NCBI RefSeq assembly: GCF_047238185.1
Contig: NZ_JBDFMI010000001.1
Location: 3,249,426 to 3,313,425 of the forward strand
Source: Bacillus_AD sp047238185
GTDB taxonomy: Bacteria; Bacillota; Bacilli; Bacillales; DSM-1321
Length of the DNA: 64,000 bases
Reading direction: 5' to 3'
Shown: positions 17,946-25,322 of the stretch, piece after piece
Position numbering within the stretch: the first letter of the stretch is position 1
How the letters are laid out: the number at the start of each line of letters is the position of its first letter
The notes under the pieces: model-generated
Database searches by the model: none
Told to the model about the DNA's origin: nothing
The model's input: the letters and a program-made list of their open reading frames with translations, nothing else
Translations under genes and position numbers: made by a program

Positions 17946-18731
17946 CTATAATAAGTCGTATGATAAACATACAGGCTTATTTGTTTTTGGATCCGTCACA
18001 ATCTGGGCATCGATGTGGAAAATTTCAGCAAGCACCTCTTTTTTCATGATGTCTTCCACCGGCCCTTGCTTGATCAGCTTGCCGTCTCTAAGCGCAATCA
18101 AGCTATGTGAAAAGAGGGCTGCATGGTTTAAGTCGTGCAATACCATAATAACAGTTCTGCCTTGTTCTTCATTCAGCTTTTTCAAAAGCTTCAAAACTTC
18201 CAATTGATGGGCCATGTCCAAATAGGTTGTCGGTTCATCCAGGAAGATAATATCGGTTTTTTGCGCTAACGCCATGGCAATCCACACACGCTGGCGCTGT
18301 CCGCCTGAAAGAGTGTCAACCTCGCGATATTTATAATCAAGGGTATTGGTCACTTCCAAGGCCCAGTCAATAATGTCATAATCTTCATTCGTTAATCTTG
18401 CAAAACCCGATTGATGCGGATACCGTCCATAGGATACCAGTTCGCCGACCGTTAGGCCTGCAGGGTTTTCTGCAATTTGCGGTAAAATGGCCAGACGTTT
18501 AGCGAGTTCTTTTGTTTTATATTTCGCTATGGCTTCCCCATGCAGATAGATGGCGCCCTTGGAATATGGGATAATGCGAGTCATTGCTTTCAGAAGAGTA
18601 GACTTTCCACATCCATTTGGTCCGATGATAGTCGTAATTTCTCCATCCTTAAAGTCCAACGTAACACCCTGGATTATTTTGGATTGTTCATATCCAACTT
18701 CCACATTTTGTACGGAAATGTCGTTTTTCAT
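17946..18731 (-). CDS. Iron-siderophore ABC transporter ATP-binding protein
   Basis: A 261-residue FecE/FhuC-type ATPase that powers siderophore import. It has Walker A GPNGCGKST (near residue 37), signature LSGGQRQRVWIAMAL, Walker B IIFLDEPTTYLD and the switch His in VLHDLNHAA. It should serve the binding protein encoded just upstream (55-base gap) and the two FecCD permeases on the opposite strand. An AAGGAG site is 5 bases before the ATG. A short terminator-like hairpin in the gap may lower its expression relative to the binding protein. Confidence 0.92.
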   Translation of the reverse strand: MKNDISVQNVEVGYEQSKIIQGVTLDFKDGEITTIIGPNGCGKSTLLKAMTRIIPYSKGAIYLHGEAIAKYKTKELAKRLAILPQIAENPAGLTVGELVSYGRYPHQSGFARLTNEDYDIIDWALEVTNTLDYKYREVDTLSGGQRQRVWIAMALAQKTDIIFLDEPTTYLDMAHQLEVLKLLKKLNEEQGRTVIMVLHDLNHAALFSHSLIALRDGKLIKQGPVEDIMKKEVLAEIFHIDAQIVTDPKTNKPVCLSYDLL

Positions 18732-18753
18732 AATTACTCCTTCTATCTATAAA

Positions 18754-18777
18754 GAAAAAAAGCCACATAGTGTGGCT
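18754..18777 (-). terminator. Intercistronic hairpin between binding protein and ATPase genes
   Basis: The stem AGCCACA/TGTGGCT has a three-base loop. On the minus strand it is followed by TTTTTTTC, a likely partial terminator giving more binding protein than ATPase. Confidence 0.7.
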
Positions 18778-18785
18778 ATTTCCCA

Positions 18786-19766
18786 TTATTTTGCTAAAGT
18801 ATCGGCAATGTCATCAACGATTTTCGTATTGGCGATTGCTCCTGTATAAAGCCAAGCAGAATCAGCAGGTAATTTGTGCAGATTGCCCGCTTTAACAGCC
18901 GGAATAGTATTCCAAAGTTTTTCGCTCAATGCTTTTTTACTTGCGTCATCACCGCTGTCGATAATAAACAAATGGTCTGCATCAAGTGTCACTAATTTTT
19001 CAAGTGAAATTTCGTTCCAGTTGCTTGTTGCTTTTGCAGAGATTTCTTTGACTACAGATGGTACTTTCAAGCCTAAATCTTTATACATTACATCGCCGCT
19101 TGATAGGTTTTGGGAAACGATAAAGAATTTACCGCCTGTTACCCAAACAGCAGCAGCTGACGTATCGCCTGCTTTATCTTGGATTTTTTGTTTTGCTTCT
19201 TTTACTTTTGCATCATACTTGTCCAACACTTGTTGGGCTTTCTCTTTCTTATCGAAAACTTCGCCTACACGCAACAATTCATCGCGCCAGTCATTGTTTA
19301 CCTCTTTACCGATTACATATGTTGGCGCAATTTTATTATACTGTGCATATTTGTCGCCTTCAACCATTGAAGCAGAGTCCATGATAATTAAATCAGGCTT
19401 TAGGCTTTGAACTGCTTCGAATGGCAAATCATATGAAATCGTCGGAACGTCCTTCAAGGAATCTTGCAAATAATCTTGGATGCTGGCACCATCATTGACA
19501 CTCCATTGAGCAACAGGTGTAATGCCTAAAGCAACAAGATTATCCTCCAGATAAGATGCAATCACGCGTTTTGGATGCACAGGAACTTCCACTTTGTGGC
19601 CCATTGCATCTGTTACTGTTCTCGTTTCAGAAGATTGTGTGGCTTTTTGTTCAGTTTTATTATTATTTTTCGATGAAGAATCCGCGTCTCCATTTCCACA
19701 TCCTGCAAGCATTAATGCCAAGACGCTCGCAGTCGCGAAGCCCCATTTTTTGGTTTTTGAATTCAT
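18786..19766 (-). CDS. Iron-siderophore ABC transporter substrate-binding lipoprotein
   Basis: A 326-residue lipoprotein: signal peptide with lipobox LMLAGC, Ser/Asn/Lys-rich linker (about 25-45), then a PF01497-type (FepB/FhuD) ligand-binding domain. The start TVTDAMGHKVEVPVHPKRVIAS is diagnostic of the family. It captures Fe(III)-siderophores outside the membrane and hands them to the FecCD permeases encoded divergently. The type of siderophore cannot be read. The ribosome site AGGAGG precedes the ATG. A Fur box lies upstream at 19824-19842. Confidence 0.93.
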   Translation of the reverse strand: MNSKTKKWGFATASVLALMLAGCGNGDADSSSKNNNKTEQKATQSSETRTVTDAMGHKVEVPVHPKRVIASYLEDNLVALGITPVAQWSVNDGASIQDYLQDSLKDVPTISYDLPFEAVQSLKPDLIIMDSASMVEGDKYAQYNKIAPTYVIGKEVNNDWRDELLRVGEVFDKKEKAQQVLDKYDAKVKEAKQKIQDKAGDTSAAAVWVTGGKFFIVSQNLSSGDVMYKDLGLKVPSVVKEISAKATSNWNEISLEKLVTLDADHLFIIDSGDDASKKALSEKLWNTIPAVKAGNLHKLPADSAWLYTGAIANTKIVDDIADTLAK

Positions 19767-19823
19767 CTTTGAATCCTCCTACGCTGTACGTTATAATTTC
19801 TATGTGATATAATTTTTTTGCTT

Positions 19824-19842
19824 GATATTGATAATCTTTCTC
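19824..19842. promoter_or_regulatory. Fur box in the divergent siderophore promoter region
   Basis: The 19-mer GATATTGATAATCTTTCTC matches the consensus GATAATGATAATCATTATC at 16 of 19 positions. It sits between the divergent binding-protein and permease genes, where one Fur dimer pair could repress both under iron sufficiency. Confidence 0.85.
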
Positions 19843-19897
19843 AATTAAGAATAAGATGAAATATTCGTTATGTCAATACACTTTTCAGGAGTTTTAT

Positions 19898-20932
19898 ATG
19901 AACGGAAAAAAAAAGTTAGCCTACTATGCCGATCGTTACCGGACGGCATTCAGTTTATTTATGGTCCTTTTGCTGATTCTGCTTATTGGCTTGGCCATTT
20001 TGATTTCGATTCGATTCGGCGCAAGTGATTTAACATACAAAGATGTCTGGGATGGTCTTTTCCATTATGATGAAACAAATAGCGAGCATGTTATTTTACA
20101 CGAATTACGATTGCCTCGAGCAATAGCCGGTCTGCTTGTCGGCAGTGCTTTAGCTGTTTCGGGGGCGATTATGCAGGGTGTTACACGAAATGCGCTTGCC
20201 TCTCCTTCTATATTAGGTGTTACATCTGGTGCAGCATTTATGCTATCCATAGCCTATGCTGTGTTTCATACACCGAATTTCCCTACGCTTGTGCTCTTTT
20301 CATTTATTGGAGCTGGTGCGGGAGCTGCGCTCGTATTTTCTTTGACAGCTATGGGCAAAGGCGGCATTACGCCCATTAAGCTGGCTTTGGCTGGGTCGGC
20401 CATTACAGCTCTGCTAAGCGCATTATCAACCGCCATTGGATTAAAATTCGATATTTCAAAGGACTTAAGCTATTGGTACGCTGGCGGCCTTTCTTCTATA
20501 CAACCGATGCATGTAAAGGTGGCTGTTCCCTTTATTATTGCCGGATTACTGCTGGCCATGTCTTTATCTAAATCCATTTCTGTTATGAGCTTAGGGGAAG
20601 AAGTAGCTAAAGGGCTGGGGCAGCGGACAGGACTTATTCGTGTGCTCTGTACGATTGTAGTCCTCCTTTTAACAGGGGCGGCAGTGTCGATTGCCGGTAC
20701 AATCGGCTTTATAGGCCTAGTTGTACCACATATCGTCCGTGCAATTGTCGGTGTGGATTACCGGTGGATCATACCTGTTTCTGCCATAACGGGAGGTTGT
20801 TTATTACTATTTGCCGATATTATCGGCCGGGTGATCATGAGTCCGTTTGAAACGCCAGTCGGTGCTATTACAGCGATTATTGGCGTGCCCTTTTTCTTAT
20901 ACTTAGCTCGTAAAGATGGAAGAGGTTTATAA
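19898..20932 (+). CDS. Iron-siderophore permease, FecCD family (first)
   Basis: A 344-residue permease with about nine to ten transmembrane helices and the FecCD hallmarks LRLPRAIAGLLVGSALAVSGAIMQG and GFIGLVVPHIVRAIVG, the latter contacting the ATPase. The ATG at 19898 has CAGGAG 8 bases upstream; the ATG at 19856 lacks a site. It heads the plus-strand arm of the Fur-controlled locus, and its TAA overlaps the ATG of the second permease (TAATG), so the two are coupled and form the heterodimeric channel. Confidence 0.93.
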   Translation: MNGKKKLAYYADRYRTAFSLFMVLLLILLIGLAILISIRFGASDLTYKDVWDGLFHYDETNSEHVILHELRLPRAIAGLLVGSALAVSGAIMQGVTRNALASPSILGVTSGAAFMLSIAYAVFHTPNFPTLVLFSFIGAGAGAALVFSLTAMGKGGITPIKLALAGSAITALLSALSTAIGLKFDISKDLSYWYAGGLSSIQPMHVKVAVPFIIAGLLLAMSLSKSISVMSLGEEVAKGLGQRTGLIRVLCTIVVLLLTGAAVSIAGTIGFIGLVVPHIVRAIVGVDYRWIIPVSAITGGCLLLFADIIGRVIMSPFETPVGAITAIIGVPFFLYLARKDGRGL

Positions 20933-21960
20933 TGCAAAATTCATTACGAAAACATTCAAATCGTTTCTACATATATATAACGGTATGTCTAATCCTCCTT
21001 TTTTTAGGGGCTTTCATTAGTGTCAATACGGGATATATCGATATTTCATTTGTAAACTTTATTAAAACATTATTCGGAAATGGTTCACCTGACGATGCAC
21101 TGACGATCTTTAGTTTCCGCCTTCCCCGTATTTGTATGGCGATTCTCGTCGGGATAGGCATCGCTGTCTCAGGAGCCATATTGCAAAGCATTTCAAGCAA
21201 TCCGCTAGCCGACCCTGGCATTCTGGGGATTAACTCGGGTGCAGGGTTTGCCATTGTGCTGTATACATTCTTTATTCAGGGAGTTGTATTCTCAAACTCC
21301 TGGGTTTCTATCTTTTTAATGCCATTTATCGCATTGGCAGGAGCACTGCTCGCAGCTTTTGTTATCTATGCATTAGCCTATAAAAAGGGAAAAGTCGCAC
21401 CGACCCGTATGCTGTTGGTGGGTATCGGCATAAACGCAGCCTTTAGTTCAGGCATTACTATTTTCCAACTTCGAATGGAGCCTACCGATTTCACTCGTAC
21501 ACTGGTTTGGCTGTCAGGATCAATCTGGGGCAGCACATGGACGTTCGTATTGGCATTGCTTCCTTGGATTCTGATATTAATTCCTATTGCTTTCTACAAA
21601 GCGCGCTCACTTGATATTTTATCATTGAACGAAATGACGGCTATCGGTGTCGGCATCGATCTGACTAAGGAACGGAAAAAATTGTTGGTATTGGCTGTCC
21701 TACTGGCAGGCGCTTGTGTATCAGTCGGCGGAGGCATTACGTTTTTGGGGCTTATCGCTCCACATATCGCCAAAAAATTAGTCGGCAGCTCTCATTTCCG
21801 CGTCCTTCCTTTGAGTGCATTGATCGGCGCTTTACTTATTTTAATTTCCGATACAATAAGCCGTATAGTCATTGCACCGGCAGAATTGCCAGTCGGTATT
21901 ATTTTGTCCATTATAGGGGCTCCCTATTTCATTTATCTACTGTTAAAAACACGTGGGTAG
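20932..21960 (+). CDS. Iron-siderophore permease, FecCD family (second)
   Basis: A 342-residue partner permease with the same signatures (FRLPRICMAILVGIGIAVSGAI; GGGITFLGLIAPHIAKKLVG). The start ATG overlaps the stop of the first permease. A strong terminator ends the transcript at 21986-22026. Confidence 0.93.
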   Translation: MQNSLRKHSNRFYIYITVCLILLFLGAFISVNTGYIDISFVNFIKTLFGNGSPDDALTIFSFRLPRICMAILVGIGIAVSGAILQSISSNPLADPGILGINSGAGFAIVLYTFFIQGVVFSNSWVSIFLMPFIALAGALLAAFVIYALAYKKGKVAPTRMLLVGIGINAAFSSGITIFQLRMEPTDFTRTLVWLSGSIWGSTWTFVLALLPWILILIPIAFYKARSLDILSLNEMTAIGVGIDLTKERKKLLVLAVLLAGACVSVGGGITFLGLIAPHIAKKLVGSSHFRVLPLSALIGALLILISDTISRIVIAPAELPVGIILSIIGAPYFIYLLLKTRG

Positions 21961-21985
21961 TTTGCTTTTTTATTATTCTTTTCAT

Positions 21986-22026
21986 AAGGGCTATCGTATG
22001 GAAAAAATCCAAACGATAGCCCTTTC
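21986..22026 (+). terminator. Terminator of the permease operon
   Basis: The perfect 12-base stem AAGGGCTATCGT/ACGATAGCCCTT is followed by a short T stretch. Confidence 0.8.
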
Positions 22027-22199
22027 TACTTCTGAACGGAAGTGCGAATCTTTCGGCTTATTATAAAAAACAAGTACAACTTTTGACTCTTTTGTGAATT
22101 TACACAAATGTAAGCTCTTACATTTTTCCGAAATCACAAACCGTTGCCTTTAAATGACGTTTATACTTTTTAAAAAGACAAACGATGGAGGTTTTGACA

Positions 22200-23345
22200 A
22201 TGCGTATATGTGTACCAAAAGAAATCAAGAATAATGAAAATCGTGTGGCTCTTACGCCTGCCGGTGTAATCGCCCTTAAAAAAGATGGCCATGACGTTTT
22301 TATCGAAAAAGGAGCAGGTGAAGGAAGCAGCTTTACAGATGACACGTATATGGCAGCAGGAGCTTCAATTATCGAGGAGACTGCAGTGCTTTGGGAAAAA
22401 GCAGAAATGATTATGAAGGTCAAAGAACCGATCCAAAGCGAATATCAATATTTCCGTAAAGGATTGATTCTTTTTACGTATTTGCATTTGGCAGCAGATC
22501 CTGAATTGACAAAGGAATTGAAAGAAAAGGGTGTTCTAGCGATTGCATACGAAACCGTATCCGTCAATCGGACATTGCCGCTATTAACTCCAATGAGCGA
22601 AGTGGCCGGAAGGATGTCCGCACAAATCGGGGCACAATTCCTTGAGAAATCCCAAGGCGGAAAAGGCATTCTCCTCGGTGGCGTACCTGGTGTGAAACGG
22701 GGTAAAGTGACGATTATCGGCGGAGGCGGAGTCGGCACTAATGCTGCTAAAATTGCCATTGGATTGGGCGCCGATGTAACGATTATCGATTTAAGCCCTG
22801 ATCGTTTACGCCAGCTTGATGATATTTTCGGCAATTCCATTACTACATTAATTTCCAATCCGTATAATATTGCACACGCCGTAGCTGAGTCAGACTTAGT
22901 CATTGGCGCTGTACTAATCCCGGGTGCAAAAGCACCGAAATTAGTAACCGAAGAGATGGTTAAATCTATGTCGCCTGGCTCTGTCGTAGTTGATGTGGCG
23001 ATTGACCAAGGCGGAATTTTTGAAACCGTCGACCATATTACTACACATGATCATCCAACCTATGTTAAACACGGGGTCGTTCATTACGCAGTAGCTAATA
23101 TGCCGGGCGCTGTTCCTCAAACATCCACCATCGCCTTAACCAATGTAACGGTTCCTTATGCCTTGCAGATTGCCAATAAAGGTGCTGTTAAGGCGATTAA
23201 GGAAAACGAATCACTAGCTAAGGGAGTCAATGTAGCAAATGGCCAAATTACATTTGAAGCGGTAGCCAAAGATCTGGGATATGAATACGTCCCGGTTGAT
23301 CAGGCCATCCAGGAACTCGGCAACGGAACTCCTCAGCACCATTAA
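22200..23345 (+). CDS. ald: Alanine dehydrogenase
   Basis: NAD-dependent L-alanine deaminase giving pyruvate and ammonia; used for alanine catabolism and needed for normal sporulation in Bacillus. The 381-residue protein has the family start MRICVPKEIKNNENRVALTP, the substrate-binding His region (TYLHLAADPELT) and the Rossmann motif VTIIGGGGVGTNAAKIA near residue 170. The ATG at 22200 follows GATGGAGG. In B. subtilis, ald is activated by the PucR-family protein AdeR; a PucR-type gene lies 6 kb away at 14815, but no direct link is visible. Confidence 0.96.
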   Translation: MRICVPKEIKNNENRVALTPAGVIALKKDGHDVFIEKGAGEGSSFTDDTYMAAGASIIEETAVLWEKAEMIMKVKEPIQSEYQYFRKGLILFTYLHLAADPELTKELKEKGVLAIAYETVSVNRTLPLLTPMSEVAGRMSAQIGAQFLEKSQGGKGILLGGVPGVKRGKVTIIGGGGVGTNAAKIAIGLGADVTIIDLSPDRLRQLDDIFGNSITTLISNPYNIAHAVAESDLVIGAVLIPGAKAPKLVTEEMVKSMSPGSVVVDVAIDQGGIFETVDHITTHDHPTYVKHGVVHYAVANMPGAVPQTSTIALTNVTVPYALQIANKGAVKAIKENESLAKGVNVANGQITFEAVAKDLGYEYVPVDQAIQELGNGTPQHH

Positions 23346-23361
23346 GATAATTTTTTAAACG

Positions 23362-23408
23362 AGCCGCAGGGACGCTATGATCAACCCTAGCCCCTAGCGG
23401 CTTTTTTG
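23362..23408 (+). terminator. Terminator of ald
   Basis: The outer stem AGCCGC/GCGGCT extends inward by AGGG/CCCT with a bulge. It is followed by TTTTTTG. Confidence 0.75.
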
Positions 23409-23765
23409 CGGTTTCATTTACCTTCCTCTACATCAATTGGATGACTATCTTTCCATCTTTCCGCGCATTCTATTAGGAGGCAACCCTCTATCTAAATGAA
23501 TAGATTTTGCATAACACGATATTGATTTACATAATTCCCAATAAAACCAAAAAAGCTAAATAATACTTATTTTATCAATAATCAAACGGGTTTAACTGTT
23601 CTAAAAAATCAGTACCATTACTTTATGTAATTAAAGTGCTAATATTTCCTTTGGTATTATTATTCAATTGACTGAATAAATTTATTGTCTTAAAATAAGA
23701 ACATCTCAGCAGTTTATTTTAGTATAACTTTAACGCAGTAAAACATTAAGTTTAGGAGGTAACTT
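23409..23765. other. AT-rich region upstream of dtpT with a weak CodY-like site
   Basis: No gene is present. At 23666-23680 the sequence AATTGACTGAATAAA matches the CodY motif AATTTTCWGAAAATT at about 10 of 15 positions, which is weak. It would make sense for a peptide transporter but is close to chance in DNA this AT-rich. Confidence 0.35.
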
Positions 23766-25142
23766 ATGGGTACATCTAAGAATTTACAAAAAAACACAAG
23801 TAAACACCCACCAGGTTTATACTTGCTGTTCTTCACAGAAATGTGGGAACGTTTCAGTTACTATGGAATGAGAGGTATTCTTGTTCTTTATTTAACGAAA
23901 GAAATTATCAGCGGCGGTTTAGGAATGAACTCAGCCGTTGCAATGAGCATATACGGTTTTTATACAGGGGCCGTTTATATCACTCCTTTAATTGGAGGAT
24001 GGCTGTCTGATATGTACTTGGGCAAGCGGTTAGCGATCACCATCGGTGGTGTAACCATGGCAATCGGTAACTTCGTGATGTTCCTTGGTGATGCACAATG
24101 GTCCATGTATACAGGCCTTCTACTATTGATTATCGGTAATGGTTTCTTCAAACCGAACATTTCTTCACTTGTTGGAGATTTATATGAAGAAAAAGATCCA
24201 AAGCGCGATGCAGCATTCACTATTTTCTACATGGGTATTAACCTTGGTGCGTTCTTCGCTCCATTGATTATCGCAATGGTAACAGATAAAATTATGGGCG
24301 GCATGCAAGGAGATGTCTTTGTATACGGCTATAAATACGGATTCTTAATTTCATCAATCGGTATGGTTATCGGTCAAATTCTATTTAATTTACTTGGCAA
24401 CAAATATTTAGGCGATCTTGGCAAGAAGCCAAATGGCCGTCAGGTAAACGAAAATGGTACAGCTAAAAACCAACCACTGACAAAGGTTGAAAAGCAACGT
24501 ACTGCAGCTATTCTTATTCTTGCATGTTTCGTTGTATTCTTCTGGGCAGGATTCGAGCAAGCAGGCAGCTCACTGACACTATACACAGATAAATTTGTTG
24601 ACCGTACACTTTTCGGATTTGAAATCCCTACTCCTTGGTTCCAATCTGTTAACCCATTATTCATCATCTTACTAGCGCCGCTAGTATCTATTCTTTGGGT
24701 AAAACTTGGAAATTCCAAACGTGGCGATTTTAGTTCACCAACTAAAATGGCTATCGGTATGATCCTTCTTGGGTTTGGATATATGATTCTTCTTGTTGCA
24801 GTAATGGGAACAGGAAGCAATGAAGCAACACTTGTATCAAAAGCGCATATCATTTTCATCGTATTGACGTACCTATTCCATACACTAGGTGAACTATTCC
24901 TTTCACCGGTTGGATTATCCACGGTAAGCCGTATTGCTCCAGTCAAGCTCGCTTCTTTATTGATGGGTGTTTGGTTGGCAAGCTCTGGTGTGGCAAATAT
25001 TCTAGCAGGACAGCTTGCTTCAGTCACACAATCTTTAGGCTACTTTGAAGTATTCGCTGTTATTGGAGCCATGGCAATTGTCTTGGGATTGATCCTTCTT
25101 GCCTTCTCTAAAAAGATTACCAAAATGATGCACGTCGATTAA
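23766..25142 (+). CDS. dtpT: Proton-dependent oligopeptide transporter (POT family, DtpT)
   Basis: Di/tripeptide:proton symporter. The 458-residue protein has about fourteen transmembrane helices. It carries the POT signatures FTEMWERFSYYGMRGILVLY, with the ExxERFxYY proton-coupling motif, GGWLSDMYLGKR and FTIFYMGINLGAFFAPL. It begins at ATG after TTAGGAGGT. A good terminator follows, so it is a single-gene unit. B. subtilis YclF is the nearest named relative I can suggest. Confidence 0.94.
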   Translation: MGTSKNLQKNTSKHPPGLYLLFFTEMWERFSYYGMRGILVLYLTKEIISGGLGMNSAVAMSIYGFYTGAVYITPLIGGWLSDMYLGKRLAITIGGVTMAIGNFVMFLGDAQWSMYTGLLLLIIGNGFFKPNISSLVGDLYEEKDPKRDAAFTIFYMGINLGAFFAPLIIAMVTDKIMGGMQGDVFVYGYKYGFLISSIGMVIGQILFNLLGNKYLGDLGKKPNGRQVNENGTAKNQPLTKVEKQRTAAILILACFVVFFWAGFEQAGSSLTLYTDKFVDRTLFGFEIPTPWFQSVNPLFIILLAPLVSILWVKLGNSKRGDFSSPTKMAIGMILLGFGYMILLVAVMGTGSNEATLVSKAHIIFIVLTYLFHTLGELFLSPVGLSTVSRIAPVKLASLLMGVWLASSGVANILAGQLASVTQSLGYFEVFAVIGAMAIVLGLILLAFSKKITKMMHVD

Positions 25143-25154
25143 TCATATTACTCA

Positions 25155-25184
25155 CAAGGAGCCGGATATCCGGCTCCTTGTTTT
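25155..25184 (+). terminator. Terminator of dtpT
   Basis: The 12-base perfect stem CAAGGAGCCGGA/TCCGGCTCCTTG with a two-base loop is followed by TTTTG. Confidence 0.9.
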
Positions 25185-25322
25185 GTTTCCCATAAACAGG
25201 TCTATTTCCCTAATAAAACATGCCTAACTATGAAAATATTGTATAATATAGATAATGTTTACACCCGCCTGTTTTGATCCATTCAACAGTACTCGGAATA
25301 TCCAACGAAGGAGATGATGAAA

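Noticed and set aside
22445..22903. 152-codon minus-strand frame opposite ald
   Set aside because: Shadow of a strongly conserved gene; Pro/Ser-rich composition typical of antisense frames.
23666..23680. CodY box upstream of the peptide transporter
   Set aside because: Only about 10 of 15 matches in very AT-rich DNA; recorded as weak in the region entry but not claimed.
24440..25027. 195-codon minus-strand frame opposite dtpT
   Set aside because: Antisense shadow of a clear POT transporter with no own ribosome site.
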